Positions 24,990 to 38,300 of a stretch of 64,000 bases of DNA are shown in pieces (position 1 is the stretch's first letter; each line of letters begins with the position of its first letter). Below the pieces are notes generated by a model. That model did no database searches, was not told where the DNA came from, and was given only the letters and a program-made list of their open reading frames with translations. The DNA lies in assembly GCA_934047225.1 (NCBI GenBank), contig OW204012.1, positions 15,004,001 to 15,068,000 on the forward strand, written 5' to 3'. The stretch comes from Ypsolopha sequella (Eukaryota > Arthropoda > Insecta > Lepidoptera > Ypsolophidae). The position numbers were made by a program, and so were the translations under genes.

Positions 24990-26085
24990 ATCAGCGTTGC
25001 CAGATCGTACTTTTTGGTACGAAAATCGTACTATTTCACCGTTCGTCGTACCTTCGGCGTACCTTGCTTTAGATCGTACTATTTCGTACCTTTTTATAAC
25101 TTGATCTCAAAATGTATCAACTCCGTGCTAGATAATTGTGATTGTCTTGTCAATGGTACCTCTTTGCGCTTGTTCTACCTCGACTCCCGGAGCAATAACT
25201 AAACGACAAATTCGAAAGAGGTAGAAAATCCGATTCTTAGGTGCGGGTGAGAGATATCATGCGACGTAAACAAACGTTTATTTGTGGTTTCGGCGTTCAG
25301 TTGGATGCAACTGACTCACACACATTTGACACTCTACATGTTTGGTTTGGTTGGTATAAGTCATTTGTACAGTATAAGTTTTATGTTAAAAAAAAAGACA
25401 TGATCTTGCTAAGTTTCTTGCCCTTCTTCTTAGCAAGACTAATCGAATGGGCGGAGGTAGGCATGTATTTATATATGTAACCTATTAGTATGTAGTATAT
25501 AGGATGTTTGGTCGGCCGCCTGGATTCGTGCTGGGGGCTCGGTTGGTGATCATTGAACCTTGTTCCTGGTCCCTGGCCGGGTCTCCGGTATGGGTTCGGG
25601 CGGTTGATTGGATTTCACCTTACAGTACTATATTCTTTGAGCCAGAGTGTCCAGTGCATTTGTTTTGTATCAGAATCACTAACTAACCCTGTTAATATCT
25701 TATCATTTTTAAATATTTTAAATATTAGTTGCACGTCAGATGCTTTGCTCATGCAAGTTGATTATGATTATTCATAACATTGCACTTGTTTTGCAAATGG
25801 ATTTAAAATTTGTGAGTCTACAACTACCATAGCTATGCATAAGAAAAATAATAAATAATTATTAGTAGCAGGTTTTACACAATTGTTATCTTATTTGAAT
25901 ATTTTTTGCTGAAACTTTACTTCAAGTCATAAAAATAGGTATGTATGTGCACGTGTCTACTAACAAGTTTTATTTACATATATCTTTATATGGAAAAGAA
26001 CATGTCGTACTTTTACATCGATTTTCGTACTATTTCAAGGATCCAGGCGTACTAATTTGGAGACAACTACTGGCAACACTGTTCA
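24990..26085. repeat. Segment bounded by inverted GTTGCCAG/CTGGCAAC and CGTAC clusters
   Basis: The left boundary GCGTTGCCAGATCGTACTTT and right boundary ACTACTGGCAACACTG enclose about 1.1 kb. Each end carries several CGTAC boxes (seven GTAC within about 85 bases at the left, three at the right). The interior holds the AATCGAATGGGCGG repeat (25425-25500) and the GGCCGCCTGGATTCG repeat (25507-25616). It is probably a composite of insertions just upstream of DHFR. Confidence 0.4.
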
Positions 26086-26272
26086 AAATAAAAATAAATA
26101 ACCTAAAAATCTATACTATTGGTGTTTGTTGTTTTTTATGTTTTATCTTATCAGAACCTATTTCGTTACGAGTGCTTCAAAGATTCTTAATTCCGTCGCA
26201 ATCTTTGCATTCCACTAACATTTCCATTTCGATTTTTCTAAACAATTAGCCAGAAAAAAGTGCGATCAAATA

Positions 26273-26358
26273 ATGTCGAAAACCAAACTGAATCTCATAG
26301 CCGCTGCCTGTGAAAACATGGGCATCGGAACCAACGGGACCCTGCCTTGGAAGCTCAA
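26273..26358 (+). CDS. DHFR exon 1
   Basis: Encodes residues 1-28 and two bases of codon 29. The start ATG follows AAATA and gives [19 protein letters not shown]. The donor is AA|GTATGT. The 190 bases upstream contain no obvious TATA box and may hold the 5' untranslated region. Confidence 0.95.
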
Positions 26359-29300
26359 GTATGTACCCGCTCAATAAGACAATCTCACTCAGAGAAATGT
26401 TAGTAAAAAGTAACTATTATAGGATACCTATGTTAGGTGGTAATCATTGAACCTTGTTCCTGGTCCCTGGCCGGTATGCGTTCGGGTGGTTGATTGCTTA
26501 TTATTTACGATATTTAAGTAATTTGGTTCGTGTACCTACATTTATTATTTTATTACATATATTTTTATAAGATTAAATTTGACTTGTAAAAAGTGTATTA
26601 TGTTTACCTACTTTACAAAATAAACTATTTGAATTTAGGTTTTTGTTATATTTATTATGTTCATTTTGCATTGTCCATAAAGATTTGCGGTGGCAGGAAA
26701 ATCTGGTTGGTATTTACTCGAGTGAAGTGGCTGGCATGTAGAGCTTGTAGAAGGTGATCCGAGAATTGGGTAAGCGGGAGCATTGTGTGCCTTTTGCTGA
26801 GGCACAAGTGGCAAGTGCCATACTCACCATGAGCCAATGAATGTGGAGTATAGCACAAATAGAACTGTTGGCTCCTTTGTTGTAAGAATGTTGTAAGGGA
26901 AATTGAAATATTAACAAAATTAAATACCTAATTTATTTCTCTTTAGCTTTTAATTATTTTAAAAAACAAATTATGAATATAAATGAAAAAGTATTACCTA
27001 ACTGTTATCAATATATATTTCGACCCACTTGTGGTCATCGTCAGTCATATTATAAAAATAGATATTTGACATTTATTTATTTAATTTTATTTATTTCTCA
27101 AAATTTATACATTTCTGCACAAAAATTGGAAGGACAAGGGAGCCCTACCCCCAAATTAAAGAAGCAAAAACCTGGAAAATATTTTGAATATTTTATAAAA
27201 TGCAAAAATTCTTCTGAATTTGTTGCTGCAGAATTAAGACCCTTTTAACCCATACACTAATCAATGTTTAATTACAATTCACGAACATAATATGGGGCGC
27301 ATTGCGCCTAGTAAAGTTACATCTAAAATTTAATACTAATTTCATATACTTTTATCAAATATGGGCAAAATTATTTATATATAACATCATAGCAACACAT
27401 TGGGTTTGTGTCTCTATCGGGCAATACATGGATGCCCTTATCTTTGCCTTGTAGATTGGCGCTTTGACCCCTTTATCTTTAAATGTCTAGTTCATTAGAA
27501 TTTTTAATATAAAATTCTTCTTAATTTTGCTTTTTGTTTGATTTTAAAATAGGTACTGGTAATATTATTAAAACTTGCGTGACATGCTGCTTTAACACTC
27601 ATGTTAATTCAGCATCCACATATTGTGGGTCACATAACCGGAACGCTCGATTTATTAAAGTTCGAGGCACTAATGCAAGATGAGAGGGGTGGTGATGGGA
27701 ACCTGGTTTTAAGTAATGATCCGTGTATTGAGCTTCCTCTAAACGGTATGCTCCAATCAACCATTGGATCCACAAATGATTAAAACGCTCAAAAATACTA
27801 ACCTGCCATCCTTCTCACACAGACATAAAATTTTTGAATGGATGTTATTCAAATGTTTTGTTTAAATTTTCGTGAAAAAAAATTCAGAACTTGTGAAGAA
27901 AGAAACTAGCTATTGCTGGCCGCCCTAGTTGTAAGCCGACCAAATTTGTGACATACTGAAGAAGGGCAAAGTAAAAGGTATCGGAAATAGAAAAGTTTGT
28001 TTGACTAGATTGATAGATGTAGAATATGTGAAAATGGTGTGTCAAGAACGTAGCAGATGAAAATCTATGGTGTCTGCCTAGCCTTCTAAGAGACAGGCAT
28101 GACAACATGTATGTATGTACAATATTCCAGGAAAGAGATGGCATACTTCACAACAATGACAACTAAAGTGAAAGACCCGTCCAAAGTGAATGCTGTGATC
28201 ATGGGCAGAGTGACCTGGGACTGTATACCTCTAAAGTTCAGGCCACTGAGCGACCGAGTCAACATCGTGCTGACACATCATGTGGATGCTTTGAAGGAGA
28301 AGGTAAGATCATTTTGTCTAAGGCAAATTCTATGGCTTAAAAATTGTTAATTCCAAACATTTTAGAATATGATACAATATGAATCTGGGTATATTGATAG
28401 TTTCTTTTCAAGTATTTGACATGTTTGGTAATTTTTGAAAATGGCACAGAATTAATAAAAAGCTTGAAGACAACAAATTTTGGTCACATTTATCGACACG
28501 AAAAGTATAGCATATAGAAGGGAGAATGGACGGAAAAGGGGAAAAGTTGGATGACATGGAGTGACAAAATGAAAGTTTGAACCCACATCCAAAGACGCTG
28601 CTAGTCTCTTGCACTTGCAGACTGTCACAAAAGTGAAGAGTTCCATGTGGTGGTCGCCCATATGTGCTAGGATGCCATATCCAAAAAAGAAAACTATCAT
28701 AATATTATATATTTATTCATTTTTATTTTAGTTTTATTTTGTTTAAATAATATATGAAATACAAGTTTTCTTTTTGATAATTAATGAATTAATGTTCTAC
28801 ATTCAAACAACAAAATTAACTAAAATGAAAATGAAAAAAATACATTTAAACAAAACTAAAATATTTACATTAGGTAAAGAATGCGGGCGAAATCGTTGCC
28901 GTCACCGGAAAGGGTGCCCAAAAGGCTGGCGGCGTTGCCACGCTGGATGGCCTGGCTTATTCTTTGACCAAAATAGGCCCTAGCCCTTCGATCACCCGAA
29001 GCGTCGACCAGGCGCGACGAAATTTCATTTTAAAATAAATATTCTTTAAGTGGCCCCTATACGCCTGGATTTTTCTTAAGATTCATACAAAAGATAAAAA
29101 CTGAATGAGAAAGTCAACACCCTATTTTCTTCATATTTTTTTTCATAAGCATTATTTGGCGACATCTAACTACGCCTCTATACAGCCCAAAAAGCAAAAT
29201 TTGATAAAACGCCATCATAATAGCTGTCAGGATATCGTGAATATTGCCTAGCTTTTACGCAAAGTTTAGCAAGTTGTGCAATTTTTATATATACTGGAAA

Positions 29301-32300
29301 TAAAAAAGAGAGAATGTAAAGAAGACTAAGTTTATACACTTTTCTATAAATAAACAATTACAGTTTCATGGAAAATGGTTTTACCAGAAAACATTCCACA
29401 AATTCGACGCTTTTTGAATGTCGCGCCATCTTGCACCTCTTGATGAGAGATGGGTCGGAGTGCAGTGTGGGGGGGAAGGGGAACATATAAAGATGTGTGC
29501 AAATATCGCAGCTGAGCGGGTTGCCCCATCTTAACTTTTATTACTAAAAGATGCTTGGTTTAAATTCATACCGAAAGAAAGAAAAAAAAAATATTGCCGC
29601 GTTTACAAAAAAAAATACTTAAAGCTAACACAGTAGAAAAAGTTTACTTAAGTAGGGAGTAATCTATAGATAAAAATAACAACACGACAAAAGGATGTAG
29701 CTCAGCTATGTGCCATCCAAAACATGCTTTGGTTGGCGCTGGTTTTCAGCTACCTCGTTAAAATTGCTTTTACAATTCCACTTTAGGTGTTTGTGACGTC
29801 CTGATGGCTTTGACCTCAATGAAACTTTGCACACATCTTAATATATATTTCCCATCCCCCCACACCGCACTCCGACCCATCTTTCATCAAGAGGTGCAAG
29901 ATGGTGCGACATTCCTAGAAAACGGCCCTACTTCTATCCTACACTAATCAACTTTATAGTGTGCTCCTTATAGCGATATGATCGTCTGAGGGGAACGAAG
30001 TGAGGGGGAATTGTAGTCAATGGAAAATACCCGGAAGATTTCCCTAAGTGGAAAAGAGTTGCATAATCATTTGAAAGGGACACAACAACTATAAATTATC
30101 AACTATTTTCATACTCTCACTCTTTCTAGAGAGGGCGCTTGAGTTACAAGAGACTTATGTGGTATGCAAGTCATTTACAAATTTTTCAATGCATGTGCTC
30201 GTAAAGGCCCACTTTTTATGCATCAAAACCGAACAGAAAGTCGATTATTTTGCCCTAGGGCTTTATTATTTTTTTTTTTAAATGGTTGGCTAACCTGCAG
30301 CCTTTCCTGTCTACCATAGATGTTAGACTTTTTTTTCCACTGTTTAACGGCTCTGGATACAATCCTTTTGAGCCAATCATAATTGAAAGTTCACAAGATT
30401 ATATTTGTTTTCATTTCCTCACACTATGCATTGAAAAACGTAGCTACGCTCGCTACGCTCGTGTTTTAAATCGTCCTCGTAATTTATTCCTTTTCGCCCT
30501 AGTAGCATAAACTACTATTATACAATAGAAAATTAATCTTATTATCTAAGTTAGTCTACTAGGTTGTATATTATTTATTACTTTGTTTTCTTAGCCCAGT
30601 ATATACAAATCAATCGAGCTTATTCTACGCGTCGTGTATAATTTGTAAACATAAACTCCGGATTAGCCCACTCATTTGAACCACTATAAAGAGAGATATA
30701 AAAAGAGAATAATTTCCAGGTCCCAGAAGGAGTGATAGCGGTATCGAGTCTGGACGACGCTATCAAGTACATTGAAGACCAAGAGAATATCGAGAGCACC
30801 TGGGTCATTGGAGGTTCCTCCATTTATAAGGTATTCCACTTTGGAGGCGTCATCACGCGCAAACCTCCATACTCCATACAGACGCTGTCACCAAATTGTG
30901 GGGTGTCTAAGAAATGTTATTATAATATTTTATGCTGAGTACATTAACAGTATCTAGATATCTACAGTACTCCCAAAGTAATAATGCGCATACAAATCTT
31001 CGCCACTGTTCGGCAAGGTTCGTATTTCCTTACACTTTGTATACAATCAATAAGGTCACGTGGTACGTCCGGTCGCTCGGCTATAGATTTGTGTGCGCAT
31101 TATTACACTTTGGGGGCACTGTATTTTTAAGTCGAACTAAAAATCGTGAAATTTGAGTAATATCTTAACAACAAACCCTTAGAATACGTAAATTTAACGT
31201 ATTTTTTTTTATAAAATCATAAAATGAATACTGGTCAAACATGGAAAATGTTATCTAGATTAACAATAACCAAAAATAATCTTTGAAACGTCCACAGTCT
31301 TGTCAAAATCCTGTTTCTCCTGAGACAAGTTTTCAATGTTGCGCCCGCGACGAAATCGGCACGATTGTATTGTCGTCGCAAGTTTCATGGAGCGTGCACC
31401 TTATAGCGAAATGAAACAGCATGACATTTGCGGCATGACAACCAGTGGCGGTTGGCGGGCCTTAGAGCAGGGGGTTCACTTAATTATATTAATATAGAAA
31501 ACACTAAATATACACAAACTCAGTTAAACTTGGCAATAATCAATCACGACCCCGGGCGCGTACGAACAATGACAACAAACCTATGCAATGCAACAAACAA
31601 TCAATGGTAAACAAATGTGACTCGCAGCGCTTCAAGCGCTGAAGCTGATAAAAAAATAATGAGCGCCTAATATGCAGCGAACGGTGATAACGCTGCTAAG
31701 CAATGATTGTCTCGGTTCGGTACGGCTCGGCTAAATTCGGCGCATCTCGGCTGGAGCGGCGCTCCGTATTCACTTTAATTTGCTAAGGAAATGCCCCGCT
31801 CACGCGTACGAGCCTTGGTACCTCTCTTTCTTTTCTACCTACAAATTTTGTATGTGACATTTTATTCATAGGAGCGCTAATCCAGAGCGCTCCGCGTTTC
31901 TGTACGCACCAGACGACGGCCCGTCTATACCTATATTAAAATTTATTGAAAAAGGCGTTACTTTGCGGAAGTCCATCATAAATTTGTAGATATATTAATA
32001 ATTTGCAATATTCCGCTAAACACTCTTACCATGCTATTCAAAATGCAGACTCAAGCACCGCCCGCCCTCCCGCATAAAACATGCACAAGCAAAGCAAGCA
32101 GTACGAGCACAAAATAAAGCAATTTTAAATAACAAGCAAGAAAACTTATCGACACGTGTTTCGCCTCTAAATGAGGCATCCTCGGGATGTGTAGTCCGCC
32201 CGACCGCTCGACAGCAAAAAATTTTTTGCAATTTAATTTTTTGCCGTCGAGCGGTCGGGTGGACTACATATTCCGAGGATGCCTCGTTTAGAGGCAAAAC

Positions 32301-35300
32301 ACGTGTCGATAAGTTTTCTTGCTCTTTATTTTGTGCTCGTACTGCTTGCTTTGCTTGTGCATGTTTTATGCGGGAGGGCGGGCGGTGCTTGAGTCTGCAT
32401 TTTGAATAGCATGGTAAGAGTGTTTAGCGGAATATTGCAAATTATTAATATATCTACAAATTTATACCTATATTAACTAATTACCTAACGGTTTGTATTA
32501 CATATTATTGTTCTATAATTTATGCTCTGCGTATTAAAGTACCTACTGTAAGTAAAGTGAATTTTATGTGGAAGTTCACCGGTCCAACGCTCCTTAATAC
32601 GAACCGCCACTGCCCACAACACAGTTGGTCAAGTCATGATGTCTGTTCTTAAATGCGGTTTCGCTGCCAGATTGTGAAAAACCCGCCTTTTTCTAATTAA
32701 TCGAAACAGAACACTTACTATAAGCGAACAAATCTTAAATTCAAAATTCGCTCTAGTTATTCAACAAAACCTTATTACCTATGTATTGTATATGTTGCCT
32801 TCGCAAAGTTTCCATTGGGTTCTGTAAATTAGAGCTTTATTTTTTTTTAAATTAAAAATTTCAATCATTGTCATCATCATCATCATGATCCTATAAGAGT
32901 TCCATTCTCTGGGAGACAAGCGTGAATATACAGGTGTTAACATGAAGTTGTGGAAGCCAAAAACTGGCGATAGTACACGTGAAACTCAACTTTCCGTGAA
33001 AAAAAATTGAGAAATCGAGAAAAAAATGTGTGTTTTCATACATTTTGGTCGGGTAGCTATGTAACTTTTCTATGGAACAGCTGATTTTTTTTTCGCTATT
33101 CGATGGTTGGCTCCATCGTATAAGTTGTTCGATGGACGAGTACTATGGCTTCCACAACTTCATCTTAACACCCGTATATATACAAGGTGTAACCATATTT
33201 GAAGAGCTTATTCAGTCAATGGTATAGAACAACTTTTACTGTGGAGCCAACCCTAAAATCTCGAAAAAAAATCTGCCCTTCCTGACATTTCAGCCGAGCG
33301 GCATTGCATATTTCTATGAAAATGTTAAATTTTTTTTCGAGATACAGGGTTTGTTCCGTAGTAAAAGTTGTTCTATACCATTGACTGAATAAGCTCTTCA
33401 AATATGGTTACACGTTGTTGTATATCCCACAAGGATCAATTTTAAGTCCCCTTTTATTCATTCTGTACACTTCAGATCTGATTACAAAACTTAAACATTG
33501 CAAAGTTCACATGTATGCTGATGATACACAATTGTACCAATCATTCAAGCACCAAAATACAAACGAAGCAGTACAAAAAATAAATAAAGATCTCGAAGTT
33601 GTATTTCAATGGACCAAAAAGAACGCTTTATTACTCAATCCAACTAAATCTAAATACATTATCCTTGGTACTAAACGTCAATGCGAACAAATAGTAGAAA
33701 ACAAACCCGATATTCGAATTAACGAGAAAAGTGTGGAGAGAGTTCTTAAAGCCAAAAACCTAGGTCTGCTTATGGATAGCGAACTCAGATTTGAAGACCA
33801 TATAAATCTAAAAATAAGAACGGCATTTTTTCGTTTAAAGGTTTTGTATGGAATCCGAGACTACTTGAAAACCGAAGTAAGAGTAATCTTAACCGAATCG
33901 CTTGTTCTCTCCATTTTTAATTACTGCGATACAGTTTATGGGCCGAGACTTTTCGGCAAAACTAGCAATGCAATACAAAGGGTACAAAATGCATGTGCAA
34001 GATTTTGTTACGGTATACCCCGACGATCACACATAACTCCGTTTCTATGCGAAAAGAAAATTCTTAAAATGGAAGGTCGCCGAGAACTACATCTTGCAGG
34101 CATGGTGCATAAAATAGTGCATACGATGCGTCCAGAATATTTACTTTGTAAATTTAAATGGCTGGGAGACGAACACAGCAAATTTACAAGAGGCAAAGTC
34201 ATAAATAAAATGAGTATCCCTAAACATAAAACCGCAAATTTTCAGGCAGGGTTCAAGTTTGCAGCGTCAAAGGTGTGGAACGATTTGCCACCCTCACTCA
34301 AAGACAATATACCCTATAATTCATTTAAGTCTAAATTAAAATACACCTTACTTGATAAACAAATTGCAGTAGCAAAGACAAAATACAAAATAAAACATGG
34401 AAAATCAAAAATATACGTTAGTTCTAGCTGACGTACCCGACGAGTAAGTGATGATAGATTTATTGTATTACTAACATCAATATCAATAAGATATACATAT
34501 ATGCCTATACAAATACTTATATATTTTTAAATATATTATTTATCACAGACACTGCACGCACTACACTACTTTAAATACCTCTGTACTTTAATAAATTTAA
34601 AATGTACACTGTTTTGTAATTATTATTATTCCTTTTCTCACTTTTATTTTTTGTGTTGAATTTTACACGTCCTTCTGCGCCTTTATTTGATTTTTTTCTA
34701 AATTATGTCCTCTGTCTGGGGTATGCTGAAAATCAGCGCTGCTCGATTTCTATGAGATCGGCAGCTTTGCTGAGCATGCTACCATTTGCCAGAAATGTTT
34801 AAAACTTGTTTTTTCTTCTATTTTAACCTTTGTATAATTTTAATGTGTTTAGTTTTAAGTATTTTTTTGGCAATAAACCTTTTTTACTTTACTTTACTTT
34901 ACTTTACTATGTATGTAAATTCTCTTCCAGGCAGCCATGGAGCACCCAGACTGCGGGAAGGTCTACCTAACTGAGATACAGAAAAGCTTCGAATGCGACA
35001 CATTCTTCCCGGACATACATAAGCAGGATTTCAGGCTTGTCAGTGAGGAGGAAATACCAGAAGAGAGACAGGTACGGGAGTACAATAGGTTCTGATACTT
35101 GATGATAGATGTGAAAGGTTTTTTTAGCGAATGCTTCTTTGTTCGCGCCACGTATGGGGCCATGGGGCCCAATTCCGACCTTGGACGTCACTTCCGTGAT
35201 CGACTTCAGGAAAGAACTCCGCAGATCAAGGCATTTTCGTATTTAGTGCTTATAGCTAGGTTTGTCTTGCCAACCAATGTATGGAGGGGTCGCCGTTCGG

Positions 35301-38300
35301 TATCGGATGGATTCACTTGGCACAGATGTATATTGGGTTAATCTCAGCTGATTTAGCCCGGTAGCCGTCCACCCCCCCATTGTGGGTGGGGGGGATATGC
35401 ACTCAAAGTCTTACGTCGCCGCGCTTCAGACAAAAATTCATATCGTCTTCAATTTACCTACTATCTCGAGTGTGGTATCATTTTCTGCTAAACATAAAAC
35501 GAGGAATTCATTTTTAAAACATTTTGTGTACAGTTTCATACAAAAATCATAAGATATTGTCGAAAGTATGTTAGTTGGTCTGCTATTTTTTTTATTCAAA
35601 ATTCCGTATCCTTAAAAATAAAAGTTTTTTTAATTAAAAAAAATTACTTTCTTAAAGTATATTTAATCAGCTTTAAATACATATATACATTTTATGTACT
35701 TACTATAGAACATCTACTTGAAAAAAAATCGAACATGGTTTGCGACGGCTGCGAAATATTTTTTCGATCCGCCTGTCCCACGTAAGCTAAGTTGTTTGTA
35801 TATTTTTATCAATGTTAATGGTTAATGTCATTATGCTTCAGACAGCATTATTTAATTTAAATATAAAAAATAATTTAAACTGTGAATATTTTGGTTGAAA
35901 AGTGAGTTTCAAAGATAGGTTGGTTTTTAATACAAAATATATAGAATACTAATTTAACTTTATCATTGGCTTTTGTGTATGGTCTGAAGACCATGGGTGC
36001 AATTGTGTAAGAATATCGTATTCATTTGACAGCTGAAAACGTACGGTTTCAATTGAAGAACTGCTATTATCAAATTGCTGCTATTAGAAGAAAGAAAGAA
36101 ACAAAGAAAATACGTTTTTTTTGAGAGCTACACTATTACAAACAGTTTAAGGCTTATACATATAACTAGGTAGTTTATAAGATGCAGCCAACAAAAAGGT
36201 CTCTGACTCAGCAAAATGCCACAGCAGAACTGTGACGCTGATCTTCCGTCAGAGGCCGCGAGTTGCGACACATGCGATGTAACAAAATTGTATGATAAAA
36301 CGAAGATTGTCTCTGTGTGACGTAAGAAAATTTACTTATTTAATAATTTACAAAAATAAGAAAATTCACTACAAGAAAATGTAATTATAAGACCCTTTAT
36401 TTTTCAACAAACATACATACATACATATACTCACGCCTGTCTCCCAGAGGGGCAGGCAGAGACTACAGATTTCAGTACAGAGAAAATTTATTTTTCAAAA
36501 CATGTAAAATGGCTTTAAATAAATATTTATTTTAATTTTGTTGATCTTGTAAATAAGATGCTAATCAAAAATATTAAGCAAATTAGCCAGTTTGACAATA
36601 AAAAACGTACGTTTCTTACACAGAATTCCAGGGCAGATCTCAGGACAACCAGGTAGCAAGTCTAAGCAAAGCCTAAAGTATGCATGTGTAAAGCACTGCG
36701 AGGTTGTCTTCCGTATGGATTTTTATGTCAATGTATTTTTATTATGGTTTTTCATACTCGTTGCTAGAACTACAATTTCCACCACAGTGTGACATAATTC
36801 GGTGCATTTTAATTTAAAAAAATTACAGTTGCATCTAGCACCACACCGAGATTTGCACCTGCACCGAATCAGTTCTAGACAAGCGGTAGCAGCTACGGTT
36901 GCCGTGGTCCACGTTGGTATTCAGTCGTCATTGAAGTCTGTTTCCCATCCCCAATCCACTGGACTAGGAAGATTTTGAATTGGCACCATGGATTGGCCCC
37001 ATACGTGCACACCCCAGGGTGTTTTAGTTTTTTTAGAGATTAGTTTTTTTAGAGATTAGTTCTCTTCTACATTCGTTTAACGATGTGCACTGGCAGGATC
37101 TGAAATGTAAATTAAGTAAGCAACTGTGGAGTTAAAAAAATAAGTTTTCTAGACAGAATAATTTCTAACCACGCAGGTTTCGTTTAATTTATACTTACTT
37201 ATCATACATCGCTATGATAAATTTTTGAATAATTGTATTCGCGTTTTCAACTTCTTCATCAGCTAGCATGATGAACCCGCTTGTTGCTGATGGAAAAGCA
37301 TTCCATGCTTCGTACGCAGTTTTTTTCTTCTTCCACTAAACGCTGAAACTGTGTCACATCCAGTTAACGCATTAAATACCGGCAGCGCTCTTGCTTTTTC
37401 AGGGCCTTAAATAAAATGAGATCAAGCTTTTTAAGTTAGTTAATTAAATGAACGTAAGAAGAAACATTAAGGTAACTTAAATTAAAACCTCAAGAGGCTG
37501 CAATCTTGTCACATGATAAAAACTAGTTGTTTTTTCCTATAAGCGAGGTATTGGCTTACGCATACGAGGATGCCCAAACACAAAAATACTAAAAGGATGG
37601 GCCAATTTTCTTTGTGATAATGAGAACAAAAAAGAACTGTTCCGTATGCTGTCCTTATAGCCTGTCACAATATGGAGGTACCGGCTGAAAAATAACTAAA
37701 TGTAAAGATGGTATGAATGTCCTTAGCAGCAGCGATCGTTTTAAGGATAACATAGACCCATGCAACCATGAACTGACACGAGGATAATGGTGCATGTGTC
37801 TGACGCTGTAGCTCACGGATTTAGTCGGATCATGATCCGTACAGTTGACACAGACGTAGTAGTCCTGGCAGTATTATGTGTTTCAAAGCTCTACCACAGC
37901 AACAACAGCCTTGAATTGTGGACCCATATCGGCACAGGAAAAAACCACCAGTTTTTATCATGTGACAAGATTGCAGCCTCTTTAAGTTTTAATTTAAGTT
38001 ACATGAATGTTTCTTCTTACGTTAATTTAATTAACTAACATAAAAAGCTCGATCTTATTTTATTTTAGGCCCTGAAAAAGCAAGAGCGTTGAGGGTATTC
38101 CATGCGTTAACTGGATGTGACACAGTTTCGGCGTTTAGTGGAAGAAGAAAAAAAACTGCGTAAGAAGCATGGAATGTTTTTCCATCAACAACTAGCGGGT
38201 TCAATATGCTAGCTGATGAAGACGTTGTAAACGCGAATACAATTATTCAAAAATTTACCGTAACGATGTATGATAAGTAAGTATAAATTAAACGAAACCT

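Larger units (their letters stand above)
26359..27911. other. DHFR intron 1, repeat-filled
   Basis: Contains a partial GGCCGCC-type repeat with its AT tail (26436-26637), an ATATATTTCGACCC repeat (27005-27055) and the start of a LINE fragment that reaches to exon 2. The minus-strand open frame 26714-26917 has no recognisable domain. Confidence 0.6.
28303..30719. other. DHFR intron 2
   Basis: Holds an exon-like coding block (28874-29038), a repeat shared with 48.6 kb (29045-29500), an inverted copy of its distal part (29859-29921), and a dispersed repeat (30185-30525) inverted relative to 8935-9330. Confidence 0.7.
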